Shown here: piece after piece, positions 8,957-17,369 of the stretch | Position numbering within the stretch: position 1 is the first letter of the stretch | How the letters are laid out: each line of letters opens with the position of its first letter | Assembly (NCBI RefSeq): GCF_032878875.1 | Contig: NZ_CP118157.1 | Location: 2,356,001 to 2,420,000 of the forward strand | Direction: 5' to 3' | Length of the DNA stretch: 64,000 bases | Source: Microbacterium sp. AB | GTDB lineage: Bacteria > Actinomycetota > Actinomycetes > Actinomycetales > Microbacteriaceae | Position numbers and translations under genes: made by a program | The notes under the pieces: generated by a model | Told to the model about the DNA's origin: nothing | The model's input: only the letters and a program-made list of their open reading frames with translations | Database searches by the model: none

Positions 8957-10166
8957 CCCGCTCCCACAAGCGCAGCCGAAGCCGGTACCTCCGGTCGGCG
9001 TGAGGATCTCCACCGACCTGGAACGTCGCTCCTACGGCATCCGCGCCCGTGCCCGCTGGACGGACCCGATCAGCAAACGCCGCATCATCCGCTCCGAGAT
9101 CGTCGCCGACGAGGCTGCAGCGCATGAGTTCTTCGACTCGCTGCGGCAGTCATCGGCCAAGGGCATGGACGTGTCCATGACGCTCACCGAGTTCGTCACC
9201 GCGATCGGCGACCGATGGGCGCGCGGCCTCGACCCCACCTCGACCGGGGAGACCTACGGGTACGGGCTCAAGCTCCGCGTGCTGCCTGCCCTCGGACACC
9301 TGCCGGTCACGCAGATCACCGCCGGGATCATCGACCGCACCATCGACGCCTGGGAGAAACAGCACGGGGCCTCGACGATTAAGAACTCGATCGCCCCGCT
9401 CGTACGTGTCCTTGACGAAGCAGTGCGCGATGGGCTCATCCCGATCAACCCGGCGAAGAACCGTGCCAAACGCAGCCTGAACCGCAACGCCTTCCGCCTT
9501 CAGCCCGCGGAGGATGCTTCCCCACGTGCCCATGCGATCCCCGACATGGCAATGCTGACGAAGCTCGCTGAAGCCTGCGGGAAGATTCACCAGTCGTACT
9601 CCGACTTCGTCATGCTCGCCGCCCTCCTCGCCGCGCGCTCATCCGAGGTCTCGGGTCTTCAGGCCGGTGACGTCCGGTTCGACAAGAACATCGTGGTGAT
9701 CGCGCGACAGACCTACCCCGGCAAAGGCGGGCTCATCACGAAGCAGACCAAAGGCCGGAGAGAACGCCGCGTCCCGATCCTCGACCCGCTCCGACCGATC
9801 CTGAAACGCCTCGCGGAAGGCAAGGAGCCCGAGGACCGGCTGCTGGTCGGCCCGAAGGGCGGCGCTCTCACGACCGCGACCGTGCGGGACGCGACGAACT
9901 GGGACCAGATCGTCAGCGATCTCGGCCTGCCTGATCTCACCCGCCACGGGCTCCGGCACACCGGCGCGACCTGGATGGCGGACGCAGGCATCCCGCTGCA
10001 CGTCCTCCAGGACATCCTCGGCCACGCCTCCGTCGAGACCACACGCGGATACCTGCACCCCGACGACCGCCATCTCGCCTCCGCTGCGGAGCAGGCCAAC
10101 GCCTTCCTTGCCCGATCCGCCAAGGCCAGCAGAACGAGCCGGCGCGAGGCCTCGAGGTCACTGTGA
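8940..10166 (+). CDS. int: Tyrosine recombinase (ICE integrase)
   Basis: 408 aa. The N-terminal arm-binding region (about 20-70) is followed by a core-binding SAM-like domain (about 80-165) and the catalytic domain (200-395). Visible active-site residues are Arg233 (AARSSEV), a Lys near 268-271, His336 and Arg339 (HGLRH), His362 (GHASVETT) and nucleophile Tyr371 (RGYLHPD). Integrates and, with the excisionase, removes the element. The gene points at the tRNA-Pro 200 bp downstream, the usual layout for elements that use a tRNA gene as attachment site. Start ATG 8940 lies within the excisionase gene. Confidence 0.93.
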   Translation: MPRKADPLPQAQPKPVPPVGVRISTDLERRSYGIRARARWTDPISKRRIIRSEIVADEAAAHEFFDSLRQSSAKGMDVSMTLTEFVTAIGDRWARGLDPTSTGETYGYGLKLRVLPALGHLPVTQITAGIIDRTIDAWEKQHGASTIKNSIAPLVRVLDEAVRDGLIPINPAKNRAKRSLNRNAFRLQPAEDASPRAHAIPDMAMLTKLAEACGKIHQSYSDFVMLAALLAARSSEVSGLQAGDVRFDKNIVVIARQTYPGKGGLITKQTKGRRERRVPILDPLRPILKRLAEGKEPEDRLLVGPKGGALTTATVRDATNWDQIVSDLGLPDLTRHGLRHTGATWMADAGIPLHVLQDILGHASVETTRGYLHPDDRHLASAAEQANAFLARSAKASRTSRREASRSL

Positions 10167-10196
10167 CGGGTAGCCGGGAGCCACGATCGGAGGCTC

Positions 10197-10215
10197 TGGT
10201 CCCCTTTTGGTCCCC
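10197..10215 (+). repeat. Pair of TGGTCCCC repeats, putative integrase arm sites (left pair)
   Basis: TGGTCCCC at 10197-10204 and 10208-10215, exactly 11 bp apart (one helical turn), separated by TTT. An inverted copy of the same pair lies at 10292-10310. Paired repeats on the same face of the helix next to int are typical of arm-type integrase or excisionase sites. Confidence 0.5.
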
Positions 10216-10271
10216 TTATCCACAGGCAACGACCTCCAGAGAGCCAGATATGCCCTCCGACGTCTGTGAGC

Positions 10272-10285
10272 AGGCATCGATGCCT
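10272..10285. repeat. 14-bp perfect palindrome AGGCATCGATGCCT
   Basis: Perfect inverted repeat without a loop, lying between the two TGGTCCCC pairs. It could be an operator or host-factor site in the attachment region; the function is inferred only from its place. Confidence 0.35.
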
Positions 10286-10291
10286 CGGCGA

Positions 10292-10310
10292 GGGGACCAG
10301 AGGGGGACCA
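10292..10310 (-). repeat. Pair of GGGGACCA repeats, inverted partners of the left arm sites
   Basis: GGGGACCA at 10292-10299 and 10303-10310, again 11 bp apart. It is the reverse complement of the pair at 10197-10215, so the two pairs form a long interrupted inverted repeat in the int-tRNA gap. Confidence 0.5.
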
Positions 10311-10337
10311 ACAAAAACCCGTCGGAAGACATGACAA

Positions 10338-10372
10338 AGCCCTGATGAAAATGGCTTCTCATCAGGGCTTTT
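10338..10372. terminator. Bidirectional intrinsic terminator between integrase and tRNA-Pro
   Basis: Perfect 11-bp stem (10338-10348 with 10359-10369, AGCCCTGATGA / TCATCAGGGCT), ten-base loop, flanked by AAA on the left and TTTT on the right. It can end transcription of int (plus strand) and of the tRNA (minus strand). Confidence 0.8.
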
Positions 10373-10375
10373 CTG

Positions 10376-10449
10376 TCGGGCTGACAGGATTTGAACCTGC
10401 GACCCCCTGACCCCCAGTCAGGTGCGCTACCAAGCTGCGCCACAGCCCG
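10376..10449 (-). tRNA. tRNA-Pro(GGG)
   Basis: Read on the minus strand: acceptor CGGGCTG pairs with CAGCCCG, then discriminator A. D-arm GCGCAGCTTGGTAGCGC, anticodon loop CTGGGGG with anticodon GGG between CCTGA/TCAGG, and T-arm containing GGTTCAAATCC. 74 nt without encoded CCA. Complete and foldable. Its 3' end faces the integrase gene, so this copy either is the regenerated attachment-site tRNA or was brought by the element (see the truncated copy at 10494). Confidence 0.93.
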
Positions 10450-10493
10450 TGGCATCGATTTTCAGTTGTTCGGGCCGACCAGATCGGGGTAAA

Positions 10494-10540
10494 CCCCTTG
10501 ACCCCCAGTCAGGTGCGCTACCAAGCTGCGCCACATCCCG
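10494..10540 (-). repeat. Truncated tRNA-Pro: 5' half duplicated beyond the intact gene (attachment-site remnant)
   Basis: Positions 10494-10535 repeat 10403-10444 with a single mismatch (42 bp, offset 91 bp). On the minus strand this copy has its own 5' acceptor strand CGGGATG, the D-arm and the anticodon loop, then leaves the tRNA sequence after the anticodon stem; there is no T-arm or 3' acceptor. It is not a functional tRNA. The acceptor sequence differs from that of the intact gene (CGGGCTG), so it is not a simple local duplication of it. Confidence 0.8.
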
Positions 10541-10645
10541 TCGTCCCCGCGAGCGCGGACAACTCGAACAGTCTACCCGGTGCCAGAGCGCGCTGCGAAC
10601 CGCGCTGACCCCGCGAGTGTCGGCGATGAGCGCTACCGTCGGACC

Positions 10646-11251
10646 ATGGTGCAGATCACGACACGTCCGGCGACACCGGCCCTCTGGGGCGACGTGCAGA
10701 CCGCTCTCACGGGCGGCGGCGACGGCAGGACCTGCCAGTGCATCTGGCCGATGCTCGGCAACGCCGACTGGCGGAGGACAACCGTGCCCGAGCGCGAGGC
10801 GATGCTGCGCGACGAGATCGACGCGGGCCCTCCCCCGGGCATCGTGGCGTACGCGGATGGCGAGGCCGCCGGCTGGGTCCGCGTCGGGCCTCGTACGGCG
10901 CAGCACCGCCTCGGCCGCATGCGCATCGTCAAGAGCGGGTCGGCCGAGCCGCTCGACGACGCCTCCGTCTGGGCCGTGACCTGCTTCTCGATCCGACGAG
11001 AGCATCGACGACAGGGCGTGACGCGCGCGCTCCTCGACGCCGCGATCGGGTACGCGGCGGAGAACGGCGCACGCGTCCTCGAGGCGTACCCCATCGACAC
11101 CGATGCTGCCGGCAAGACGAACACGAACGACCTCTACGTCGGAACCCTGTCGACTTTCGAGCGCGCCGGCTTCGACGTCGTCGCGCGCCCGACCGCGACG
11201 CGCGCCGTCGTCTCACGAGCGCTCGCGCCCGCGCCCGCGCCGGCACGCTGA
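10646..11251 (+). CDS. GNAT-family N-acetyltransferase
   Basis: 201 aa from ATG 10646; the open frame begins earlier (10580) but crosses the region just outside the tRNA remnant and looks non-coding there. Residues about 3-190 form a GNAT fold: the acetyl-CoA-binding motif A is seen as CFSIRREHRRQGVTRALLDAAIGYA, with the R-x-x-G-x-x/A turn, followed by the beta5 strand (ENGARVLEAYPID) and FERAGFDVVAR near the end. The substrate cannot be told from sequence. First chromosomal gene outside the ICE; the short low-complexity tail ends APAPAPAR. Confidence 0.85.
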   Translation: MVQITTRPATPALWGDVQTALTGGGDGRTCQCIWPMLGNADWRRTTVPEREAMLRDEIDAGPPPGIVAYADGEAAGWVRVGPRTAQHRLGRMRIVKSGSAEPLDDASVWAVTCFSIRREHRRQGVTRALLDAAIGYAAENGARVLEAYPIDTDAAGKTNTNDLYVGTLSTFERAGFDVVARPTATRAVVSRALAPAPAPAR

Positions 11252-11325
11252 GCGGCCGAGCACGCTCGAACCCGTCCCCGCCCGCTGAACGAGACCATCC
11301 GGCGCCGCCGTACGATGGACGGACG

Positions 11326-11694
11326 ATGAGCGAGTCCGTCCGGGTCGACGTATGGCTGTGGGCCGTGCGCGTCTACAAGACACGCTCCGCCGCGACCACG
11401 GCCATCCGCGGTGGCCACGTCCGCGTCAACGGCGACCATGTGAAGGCCGCCTACAACGTGAAGGCCGGCGACGAGGTCCGCGTGCGCATCAGCGGCTTCG
11501 ACCGCATCCTCCTCGTCCGCCAGCTCCTGCAGAAGCGCGTCGGGGCCCCGATCGCCGCGACGGCCTACGAAGACCGCACTCCCCCGCCGCCGCCACGGGA
11601 GTTCGTCGCGCCGATCGTCACACGCGACCGCGGCGCCGGCCGCCCCACGAAGCGCGACAGGCGCGAGATCGACCGCCTGCTCGGGCGCGACTGA
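11326..11694 (+). CDS. S4-domain RNA-binding protein (Hsp15/HslR-like)
   Basis: 122 aa from ATG 11326. The N-terminal S4 domain (residues 5-62) opens with VRVDVWLWAVRVYKTRSAATTAIRGG and has the GGHVRVNG turn. The C-terminal half is Pro/Arg-rich and disordered (PPPPPRE, then DRGAGRPTKRDRREIDRLLGR). The size and GRPTKRDRREID tail match the Hsp15-like family, which in E. coli binds stalled 50S subunits carrying nascent chains. It follows the GNAT gene by 74 bp on the same strand. No catalytic pseudouridine-synthase domain is attached. Confidence 0.85.
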   Translation: MSESVRVDVWLWAVRVYKTRSAATTAIRGGHVRVNGDHVKAAYNVKAGDEVRVRISGFDRILLVRQLLQKRVGAPIAATAYEDRTPPPPPREFVAPIVTRDRGAGRPTKRDRREIDRLLGRD

Positions 11695-11780
11695 GCCCGC
11701 TCACGCCGCCCGGGAAGGGCGCCGCGTCACCGGACGGGCCCGACTCCGGCGCGCATCGGCCCGCCGTGCGACGGCCGCGC

Positions 11781-12662
11781 TCAGCCCAGCAGGTCGAGCA
11801 GCCACCGCGTCCCGACCACGCGCGCCCCGACGCCCTCGAGCCGCCCGCGCAGCTCGCGGTCGCTCGTCACCGCCGTGACACGGAGACCGTCCTCCGCATC
11901 CGACGCGGCGCGGCGCACGAGCGCGTCGTCGCCCGAGCCGTCCGCCGCGACGACGCGGACGCCGTCCGCACCGTGCACGCCGCGCGCGACGCCCTCGACG
12001 ACCAGCTCGAAGCCGGGGAACCACCATTCGCCCACGAGGCTCAGCGCCTCGGCGGGCAGGCCCGTCGAGGCCAGCGAAGCGATCCGGTCGCGCAGGCGCA
12101 CGGCGGCGCCCTCGCGGTCGCGCCACCAGCCGTCCGGAACCGATCCGACGACGTTCGCGGCATCGATGAGCACGGCCGGGCGGACCGCCAGCTGCGAGCG
12201 CAGCAGCGGCCAGGCCGCGGCGAAGCCGGGATGCAGCGGCAGATCGTCGATGTCGCCGGGCGCGACCCAGGCGAGCTCCAGGCTCTCGGGGTCGCTGATG
12301 ACGGGCTCGAACGGCTCGGCGACGTCCGCGACCACCGTCGTGTACCGCCACACGCCGACGTCGTAGACGTGGGTGAACCGCGGCACGACGGCCCCGTCGG
12401 GGACGCCCGCCTCCTCCTGCGACTCGCGGATCGCGCCGAGCAGCGGGCCCTCGCCCTCGTGCAGGGCGCCGCCGGGCAGCGCCCACGTCCCGCCGTGGTG
12501 GCTCCATCCGACGCGGTGCTGCAGCAGCACGCCGCGTTCGGGGTCGAACGCCAGCAGGCCCGCGGCGCCGAAACGCCCCCAGTACCGCTCCCCCGTCTCC
12601 GCGACGACCCAGGCGTCGCCGGGGTCTCGTGGTCCGGGAGGGCGTGGGGGAACCGAGGTCAT
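11781..12662 (-). CDS. NUDIX hydrolase fused to a NYN/PIN-like nuclease domain
   Basis: 293 aa from ATG 12662, which has a GAGG eight bases upstream; GTG codons at 12668 and 12680 are alternatives. Residues 20-150 are a NUDIX domain with a full Nudix box (Gly65, Glu71, Arg79-Glu80, Glu83-Glu84; GALHEGE...RESQEEAG). From residue 163 a second domain begins with VLIDAANVVGS, typical of NYN/YacP-like nucleases. It continues with VVAADGSGDDALVRRA and AVTSDRELRGRL, which carry the conserved acidic residues. Expected activities are hydrolysis of a nucleoside-diphosphate derivative plus Mg-dependent RNA cleavage, but neither substrate is known. Convergent with the S4 gene. Confidence 0.8.
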   Translation of the reverse strand: MTSVPPRPPGPRDPGDAWVVAETGERYWGRFGAAGLLAFDPERGVLLQHRVGWSHHGGTWALPGGALHEGEGPLLGAIRESQEEAGVPDGAVVPRFTHVYDVGVWRYTTVVADVAEPFEPVISDPESLELAWVAPGDIDDLPLHPGFAAAWPLLRSQLAVRPAVLIDAANVVGSVPDGWWRDREGAAVRLRDRIASLASTGLPAEALSLVGEWWFPGFELVVEGVARGVHGADGVRVVAADGSGDDALVRRAASDAEDGLRVTAVTSDRELRGRLEGVGARVVGTRWLLDLLG

Positions 12663-12726
12663 CCTCACAGCCTCGCACACCCCCGTGAACGGCGGATCAC
12701 GAGCGGCTCATCCGAGGCGACCCCGC

Positions 12727-13938
12727 TCACGCCGCGCCGAAGGTCGCGTCGAGCGCCGTGCTCAGGTCCGCCGCGAGGTCGTCCGGGTCCTCCAGCCCGA
12801 CCGAGAACCTCAGGTGCCCGTAGCGCCGGAACGCCTCCGGATACGCCGCCACGCGCGGGCCGTCCGTCCCGACGTGCACGATGAGCGACTCGTCATGCCC
12901 GAGCGAGACCGCCGACGTGACGACGCGGAGGTTCGCCACGAAGCGGTTCTGCGCCTCGGGGTCGCCGTCCACGGCGAACGCGATGACGCCGCCGTACCCG
13001 CGCCCGCCGAACTGACGCGCCGCGACCTCGTGCTGCGGATGCGACGCGAGGCCCGGATACGCGACATATGCCACGCGCGGGTCGGAATCGAGCAGCTCGG
13101 CCAGACGCCGCGCCGTGTCGAGATGCTGCCGCAGGCGCAGCGGCAGGGTGATCGCGCCCCGCCCGATGAGCCAGGCGTTGAACGGCGAGATCACCCCGCC
13201 GACGTCGACCATGGCGTCCGCCCTGATCCGCTGGATGTGCTCCCGCCGCCCGATCACGGCACCGCCCATCGCATCGCCGTGCCCGTTGACGTACTTCGTC
13301 AGCGAGTGGACGACGAGGTCGGCCCCATCGGCGAGCGGACGGTAGAGCGGCGGCGGCGTGAACGTCGAGTCGACCGACAGCAGCGCCCCGGCCTCGTGCG
13401 CGATCTCGGCCACCGCGGCGATGTCGGTGACCTTCGTCGTGGGGTTTCCGATCGTTTCGACGTGCACGAGCCGGGTGTTGTCGCGCAGAGCGGCGCGCAC
13501 GGCGGCCGGGTCCGACGCGTCGACGAACGTCGCCTCGACGCCGTACTTCCGGGGCAGCAGCTCGGTGAACAGACGCCACGTCGCCTCGTACGTGACGTCG
13601 GCCACGACGATGTGATCGCCGCTGTCCAGGAACGTGAAGAACACCGCGTGCAGCGCGGCGACGCCCGTGGCCAGCGCGACCGCGTCCTCTCCGCCCTCGA
13701 GCGCCGCGAGCTTCTCCTGCAGCGCGATCTGATTCGCTCCGGAGTTGCGCGTGTAGAGCGGCACCTCGGTGCCCGACCAGTCGATCCGTGACGGGTCGTC
13801 CGGCAGCGCATACGAGTTCGCGAGGACGAGCGGGGTGCGGATGGCGCCCGTCCCCTCATCGATGCGGTTGCCGGCGTGCACCGCCTGGGAGGCGAAGGCG
13901 AGGGTGGCGGGATCGTGCTTGTCGGGGCGGACGGTCAT
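12727..13938 (-). CDS. Trans-sulfuration PLP enzyme (cystathionine gamma-synthase / methionine gamma-lyase family)
   Basis: 403 aa from ATG 13938; the frame extends 60 bp upstream without support. Cys/Met-metabolism PLP fold: Tyr62-x-Arg64 (YTR, phosphate binding from the neighbouring subunit), the phosphate-loop segment ATGVAALHA, Asp190 (SVDSTF) and Schiff-base Lys215 (HSLTKYVNGHGD). The substrate pocket cannot separate cystathionine gamma-synthase, gamma-lyase and O-acetylhomoserine sulfhydrylase with certainty. The TPPPLYRPL segment and length favour a synthase/lyase of the transsulfuration branch. Stands alone, 78 bp from der, on the same strand. Confidence 0.85.
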   Translation of the reverse strand: MTVRPDKHDPATLAFASQAVHAGNRIDEGTGAIRTPLVLANSYALPDDPSRIDWSGTEVPLYTRNSGANQIALQEKLAALEGGEDAVALATGVAALHAVFFTFLDSGDHIVVADVTYEATWRLFTELLPRKYGVEATFVDASDPAAVRAALRDNTRLVHVETIGNPTTKVTDIAAVAEIAHEAGALLSVDSTFTPPPLYRPLADGADLVVHSLTKYVNGHGDAMGGAVIGRREHIQRIRADAMVDVGGVISPFNAWLIGRGAITLPLRLRQHLDTARRLAELLDSDPRVAYVAYPGLASHPQHEVAARQFGGRGYGGVIAFAVDGDPEAQNRFVANLRVVTSAVSLGHDESLIVHVGTDGPRVAAYPEAFRRYGHLRFSVGLEDPDDLAADLSTALDATFGAA

Positions 13939-14016
13939 ACCCACACGGTATGCCCGTCCGCTCCCGGCCTGCGACGCGACGACGTCACCCGCTGTCACAC
14001 GGGGCGCCGGCCCTCG

Positions 14017-15543
14017 CTACCGGCGCTGCCGCTTCTCGCGCACGCGCATGTTGATGACGATCGGCGTCCCCTCGAAGCCGTACAGCTCGCGCAGGCGGCG
14101 CTGCACGAAGCGCCGGTAGCCCTGGTCGAGGAAGCCCGTCGTGAAGAGCACGAAGGTCGGCGGGCGCGTGGCCGCCTGCGTGCCGAACAGGATGCGCGGC
14201 TGCTTGCCGCCGCGGAGCGGATGCGGGTGCTCGGCGACGAGCTCCGTGACGAACGCGTTGAACTTGCCCGTCGGGATGCGCTGGTCCCACGACGCGAGCG
14301 CCTGCTCCAGCGCGGGCACGAGCTTGTCGAGGCGGCGCCCGGTCTTCGCCGAGATGTTCACGCGCGGCGCCCAGGCGACGTGCGCGAGGTCCCGCTCGAT
14401 CTCGCGCTCCAGGTACCGGCGGCGTTCCTTGTCGATCATCTCGGGGGTGTCGAGCGTGTCCCACTTGTTGAAGGCGAGGACGAGCGCGCGACCCGACTCG
14501 AGCACGAGGTCGATGATGCGCACGTCCTGCTCGCTGATGGGCTGCGTCACGTCGAGCACGACGACGGCGACCTCCGCCTTCTCGAGCGCGGCGGAGGTCC
14601 GCAGCGACGCGTAGAAGTCGGCGCCCTGCGCCATGTGCACGCGACGGCGGATGCCCGCGGTGTCGACGAGACGCCACAGCTTCCCGCCGAGCTCGACGAC
14701 CTCGTCCACGGGGTCGCGCGTGGTGCCGGCGAGCTCGTTGACGACGACCCGCTCCTCCCCCGCCGCCTTGTTCAGCAGCGACGACTTGCCCACGTTCGGG
14801 CGCCCGAGGATGGCGACGCGACGCGGCCCGCCGATCTCGTGCTTCGCGACGGCGGAGACATCGGGCGTCTTGGCGAGGACGGCCTCGAGCAGGTCCGCGA
14901 CGCCGCGGCCGTGGATGGCCGAGACGGGGTGCGGCTCGCCGAGGCCGAGGTTCCAGAGCGCGGCGGCCTCCGGCTCGTGGCGGGCGTCGTCGACCTTGTT
15001 CGCGACGAGGAAGACGGGCTTGGACGTCTTGCGCAGCAGGCGCACGACGTGCTCGTCGGTCGAGGTCGCGCCGACGGACGCGTCGACGACGAAGAGGATG
15101 ACGTCGGCGAGCTCGATGGCCACCTCCGACTGCAGGGCGACCGAGCGGTCGATGCCCTTCGCGTCGGGCTCCCATCCACCCGTGTCGACGACGGAGAACC
15201 GCCGTCCGAGCCACTCGGCCTTGTACGTCACGCGGTCGCGCGTGACGCCCGGCGTGTCCTCGACGACGGCCTCGCGGCGTCCGAGGATGCGGTTCACGAG
15301 CGCGGACTTGCCGACGTTCGGGCGCCCGACGATCGCGATGACCGGAAGCGCCGGCAGGTACTCGATGCCGTCGCCCTCGTCGTGCAGGCCGGCCAGGAGC
15401 GCGGCGTCCTCGTCGTCGAGCTCGTAGTCGGCGAGGCTCGCACGCAGCGTCTCGGCGCGGCGCTCGACGAGCTCCTCGTCCAGCTCCGCGAGCTTCTCGG
15501 CAAGGCGATCGGGCGCGCCCTCGTACTCGTTCTCAGTGGCCAT
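14017..15543 (-). CDS. der: Ribosome assembly GTPase Der (EngA)
   Basis: 508 aa. Two consecutive GTPase domains: G1 motifs GRPNVGKS at 73-80 and at 247-254, each with DTPG/DTAG and NKxD motifs (ANKVDD; FNKWDT). A C-terminal KH-like domain (about 415-505) follows. The 65-residue acidic N-terminal extension before the first GTPase domain is common in actinobacterial Der. Needed for maturation of the 50S subunit. Its start overlaps the end of cmk by 11 bp; cmk-der is a conserved pair in actinobacteria. Confidence 0.97.
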   Translation of the reverse strand: MATENEYEGAPDRLAEKLAELDEELVERRAETLRASLADYELDDEDAALLAGLHDEGDGIEYLPALPVIAIVGRPNVGKSALVNRILGRREAVVEDTPGVTRDRVTYKAEWLGRRFSVVDTGGWEPDAKGIDRSVALQSEVAIELADVILFVVDASVGATSTDEHVVRLLRKTSKPVFLVANKVDDARHEPEAAALWNLGLGEPHPVSAIHGRGVADLLEAVLAKTPDVSAVAKHEIGGPRRVAILGRPNVGKSSLLNKAAGEERVVVNELAGTTRDPVDEVVELGGKLWRLVDTAGIRRRVHMAQGADFYASLRTSAALEKAEVAVVVLDVTQPISEQDVRIIDLVLESGRALVLAFNKWDTLDTPEMIDKERRRYLEREIERDLAHVAWAPRVNISAKTGRRLDKLVPALEQALASWDQRIPTGKFNAFVTELVAEHPHPLRGGKQPRILFGTQAATRPPTFVLFTTGFLDQGYRRFVQRRLRELYGFEGTPIVINMRVREKRQRR

Positions 15544-16222
15544 CCTGGCCTCCCCTGTGGGTCTTCTCGTCGATCACCGAGAGCACGGCGGCGACGCTCT
15601 GGTCGAAATCCAAATCGGTCGTGTCGACGACGGCCACGCCGGGTGCGGCATGGAGGAAGTCGACGACCTTGCTGTCGGAGGCGTCGCGCTTGCGCAGGGC
15701 GGCGGCGACGCCCGCGGTGTCCGCGTCCCCCAGCTCCGCGGAGCGACGCGCGGCGCGCACGTCGGGATGGGCGGTGAGGAGGATGCGCACGGGCGCGTCG
15801 GGCGCGACGACGGTCGTGATGTCACGGCCCTCGACGACGACGCCGGGAAGACCGGAGGCCGCCACGAGAGAGCGGAACAGGGCGTTGACCCGCTCGCGCA
15901 CGGGCAGCACGCGCGCGACGCCGCTCACGGCGGCGGAGGTCTCCGGCGTGCGGATGGCGTCGGTGACGTCGGTCTCCCCCACGCGCACGGTGCGCACGTC
16001 GGGGTCGAGCGAGACGCCCGGCCGGAACGAGTCGAACGCGGCGAGCACGGCGTCGGGGTCGTCCGTCGACGCGCCCGCGTCGCGCACGTGCCAGGCGAGC
16101 GCGCGGTACACCGACCCCGTGTCGAGGTAGCCGTACCCGAGGCGGCGGGCGCTCTCCTTGGACACGCTCGACTTGCCGGCGCCGGCGGGACCGTCGATGC
16201 CGACGAAGAACGGCTCAGTCAC
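15533..16222 (-). CDS. cmk: Cytidylate kinase
   Basis: 229 aa from GTG 16222, which overlaps the tyrA stop (GTGACTGA); a TTG at 16234 would add four residues. The P-loop GPAGAGKS is at 11-18. The CMP-binding region includes [10 protein letters not shown], and the [17 protein letters not shown] segment carries the conserved GRD. Transfers phosphate from ATP to CMP/dCMP in pyrimidine salvage and phospholipid recycling. Sits between tyrA and der in one leftward operon. Confidence 0.95.
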   Translation of the reverse strand: MTEPFFVGIDGPAGAGKSSVSKESARRLGYGYLDTGSVYRALAWHVRDAGASTDDPDAVLAAFDSFRPGVSLDPDVRTVRVGETDVTDAIRTPETSAAVSGVARVLPVRERVNALFRSLVAASGLPGVVVEGRDITTVVAPDAPVRILLTAHPDVRAARRSAELGDADTAGVAAALRKRDASDSKVVDFLHAAPGVAVVDTTDLDFDQSVAAVLSVIDEKTHRGGQDGH

Positions 16223-17369
16223 TGGTGCTCGCAATCCGCCATCCCCGGCTCTCGAGGCCCTCGACGGCGCCGCCGAGGACGGACGGGTCGACCGCGATCT
16301 CGGCGAGGCCCACGGGTGCGCCGGGCGAGTGCTCCAGGCGGAAGTCCTCGACGTTCACGCCGAGCTCGCCCAGGTCGCCGAAGAGGCGCCCGAGCTGGCC
16401 GGACGTGTCGTCGACCATCACCACGAGCGACTCGAAGCGGCGTCGCTGTCCGTGCTTGCCGGGGAGCCGCTCGACGCCCACGTTGCCGCGCCGGACGGCC
16501 TCGGCGACGACGCGCCGCGCACCGGGAGCGTCGGGACGGCGGAGAGCGTCGGCGACGTCGGCGAGGTCGGCCGCGAGCGCGTCGAGCACCTCGACGACGG
16601 GGCCGGCGTTGGCGCCGAGGATCTGGACCCACAGCTCCGGCGCGGAGTGCGCGATGCGCGTGGTGTCGCGCACGCCCTGGCCCGCGAGGCTCAGGGACAG
16701 CTCGGGGGCGTCGGCGAAACGCGCGGCGAGGAGGGAGGCCACGGCCTGCGGCACGTGCGAGACGAGCGCGACCGAGCGGTCGTGCTCCTCCGGCGTCATC
16801 TCGATCGGGACGGCGCCGAGGTCGAGCGCGAGGTCCTCCACGAGCGCGAGGTCGGCCGCCGGCGTCTCGCCGTCGCGGCAGATGACCCACGGGCGGGCGG
16901 CGAAGATGTCCGCGCGCGCCGAGATCGCCCCGCCCCGCTCGCGTCCCGCCAGCGGGTGCGATCCGATGTAGTGCGTCAGGTCGACGCCGCGGGCGCGCAG
17001 CGCGCGCAGGGGCTCGAGCTTGACGGAGGCGACGTCCGTCACGACGGCGCGGGGGAAGCGCGCGAGCTCCGCCGACACGACGTCGGCGACGACGTCCGGC
17101 GGCACGCACACGACGACGATCGACGGCTCGTCCGCATCCGACGCCGCACGCCCCGCGCCGTAGTCGACCGCGAGCCGTAGCTGCGAGGGCGAGGTGTCGG
17201 CGAGGGCGACGTCGACGCCCTGCTGGCGCAGCGCGTGTCCGATGCTCGCGCCGAGCAGGCCGGACCCCACGATGCGCACCGTCCCGCTCACCCGGGCCGC
17301 GCGCCCGGGGACGACGGGCGACGCCGCGTCGTGCCCGGCGGCGCCTGTCGGCATGACGGTATCGCTCAC
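16215..17369 (-). CDS. tyrA: Prephenate dehydrogenase with C-terminal ACT domain
   Basis: 384 aa. The Rossmann NAD(P) site GSGLLGAS is at 35-42. The catalytic region has YIGSHPLAGRERGG with the conserved His, and the helical dimer domain carries SLSLAGQGVRDTTRIA. Residues about 310-382 form an ACT-type regulatory domain (VMVDDTSGQLGRLFGDLGELGVNVEDF), the usual site for tyrosine feedback. Converts prephenate to 4-hydroxyphenylpyruvate in tyrosine synthesis. Start ATG 17369 overlaps the end of the pseudouridine synthase gene by four bases. Confidence 0.93.
   Translation of the reverse strand: MSDTVMPTGAAGHDAASPVVPGRAARVSGTVRIVGSGLLGASIGHALRQQGVDVALADTSPSQLRLAVDYGAGRAASDADEPSIVVVCVPPDVVADVVSAELARFPRAVVTDVASVKLEPLRALRARGVDLTHYIGSHPLAGRERGGAISARADIFAARPWVICRDGETPAADLALVEDLALDLGAVPIEMTPEEHDRSVALVSHVPQAVASLLAARFADAPELSLSLAGQGVRDTTRIAHSAPELWVQILGANAGPVVEVLDALAADLADVADALRRPDAPGARRVVAEAVRRGNVGVERLPGKHGQRRRFESLVVMVDDTSGQLGRLFGDLGELGVNVEDFRLEHSPGAPVGLAEIAVDPSVLGGAVEGLESRGWRIASTSD

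Noticed and set aside
10203..10310. Possible CRISPR-like repeats near the integrase
   Set aside because: Only four 8-bp repeats with 3-bp spacing inside pairs and inverted orientation between pairs; fits arm sites, not a CRISPR array.
10163..10345. 60-aa frame after the integrase
   Set aside because: It runs through the arm-site repeats and the terminator, has no ribosome-binding site and its composition is unlike its neighbours.
16223..16234. TTG start for cmk four codons upstream
   Set aside because: The GTG at 16222 overlaps the tyrA stop in the usual coupled form and keeps the P-loop at the normal distance.
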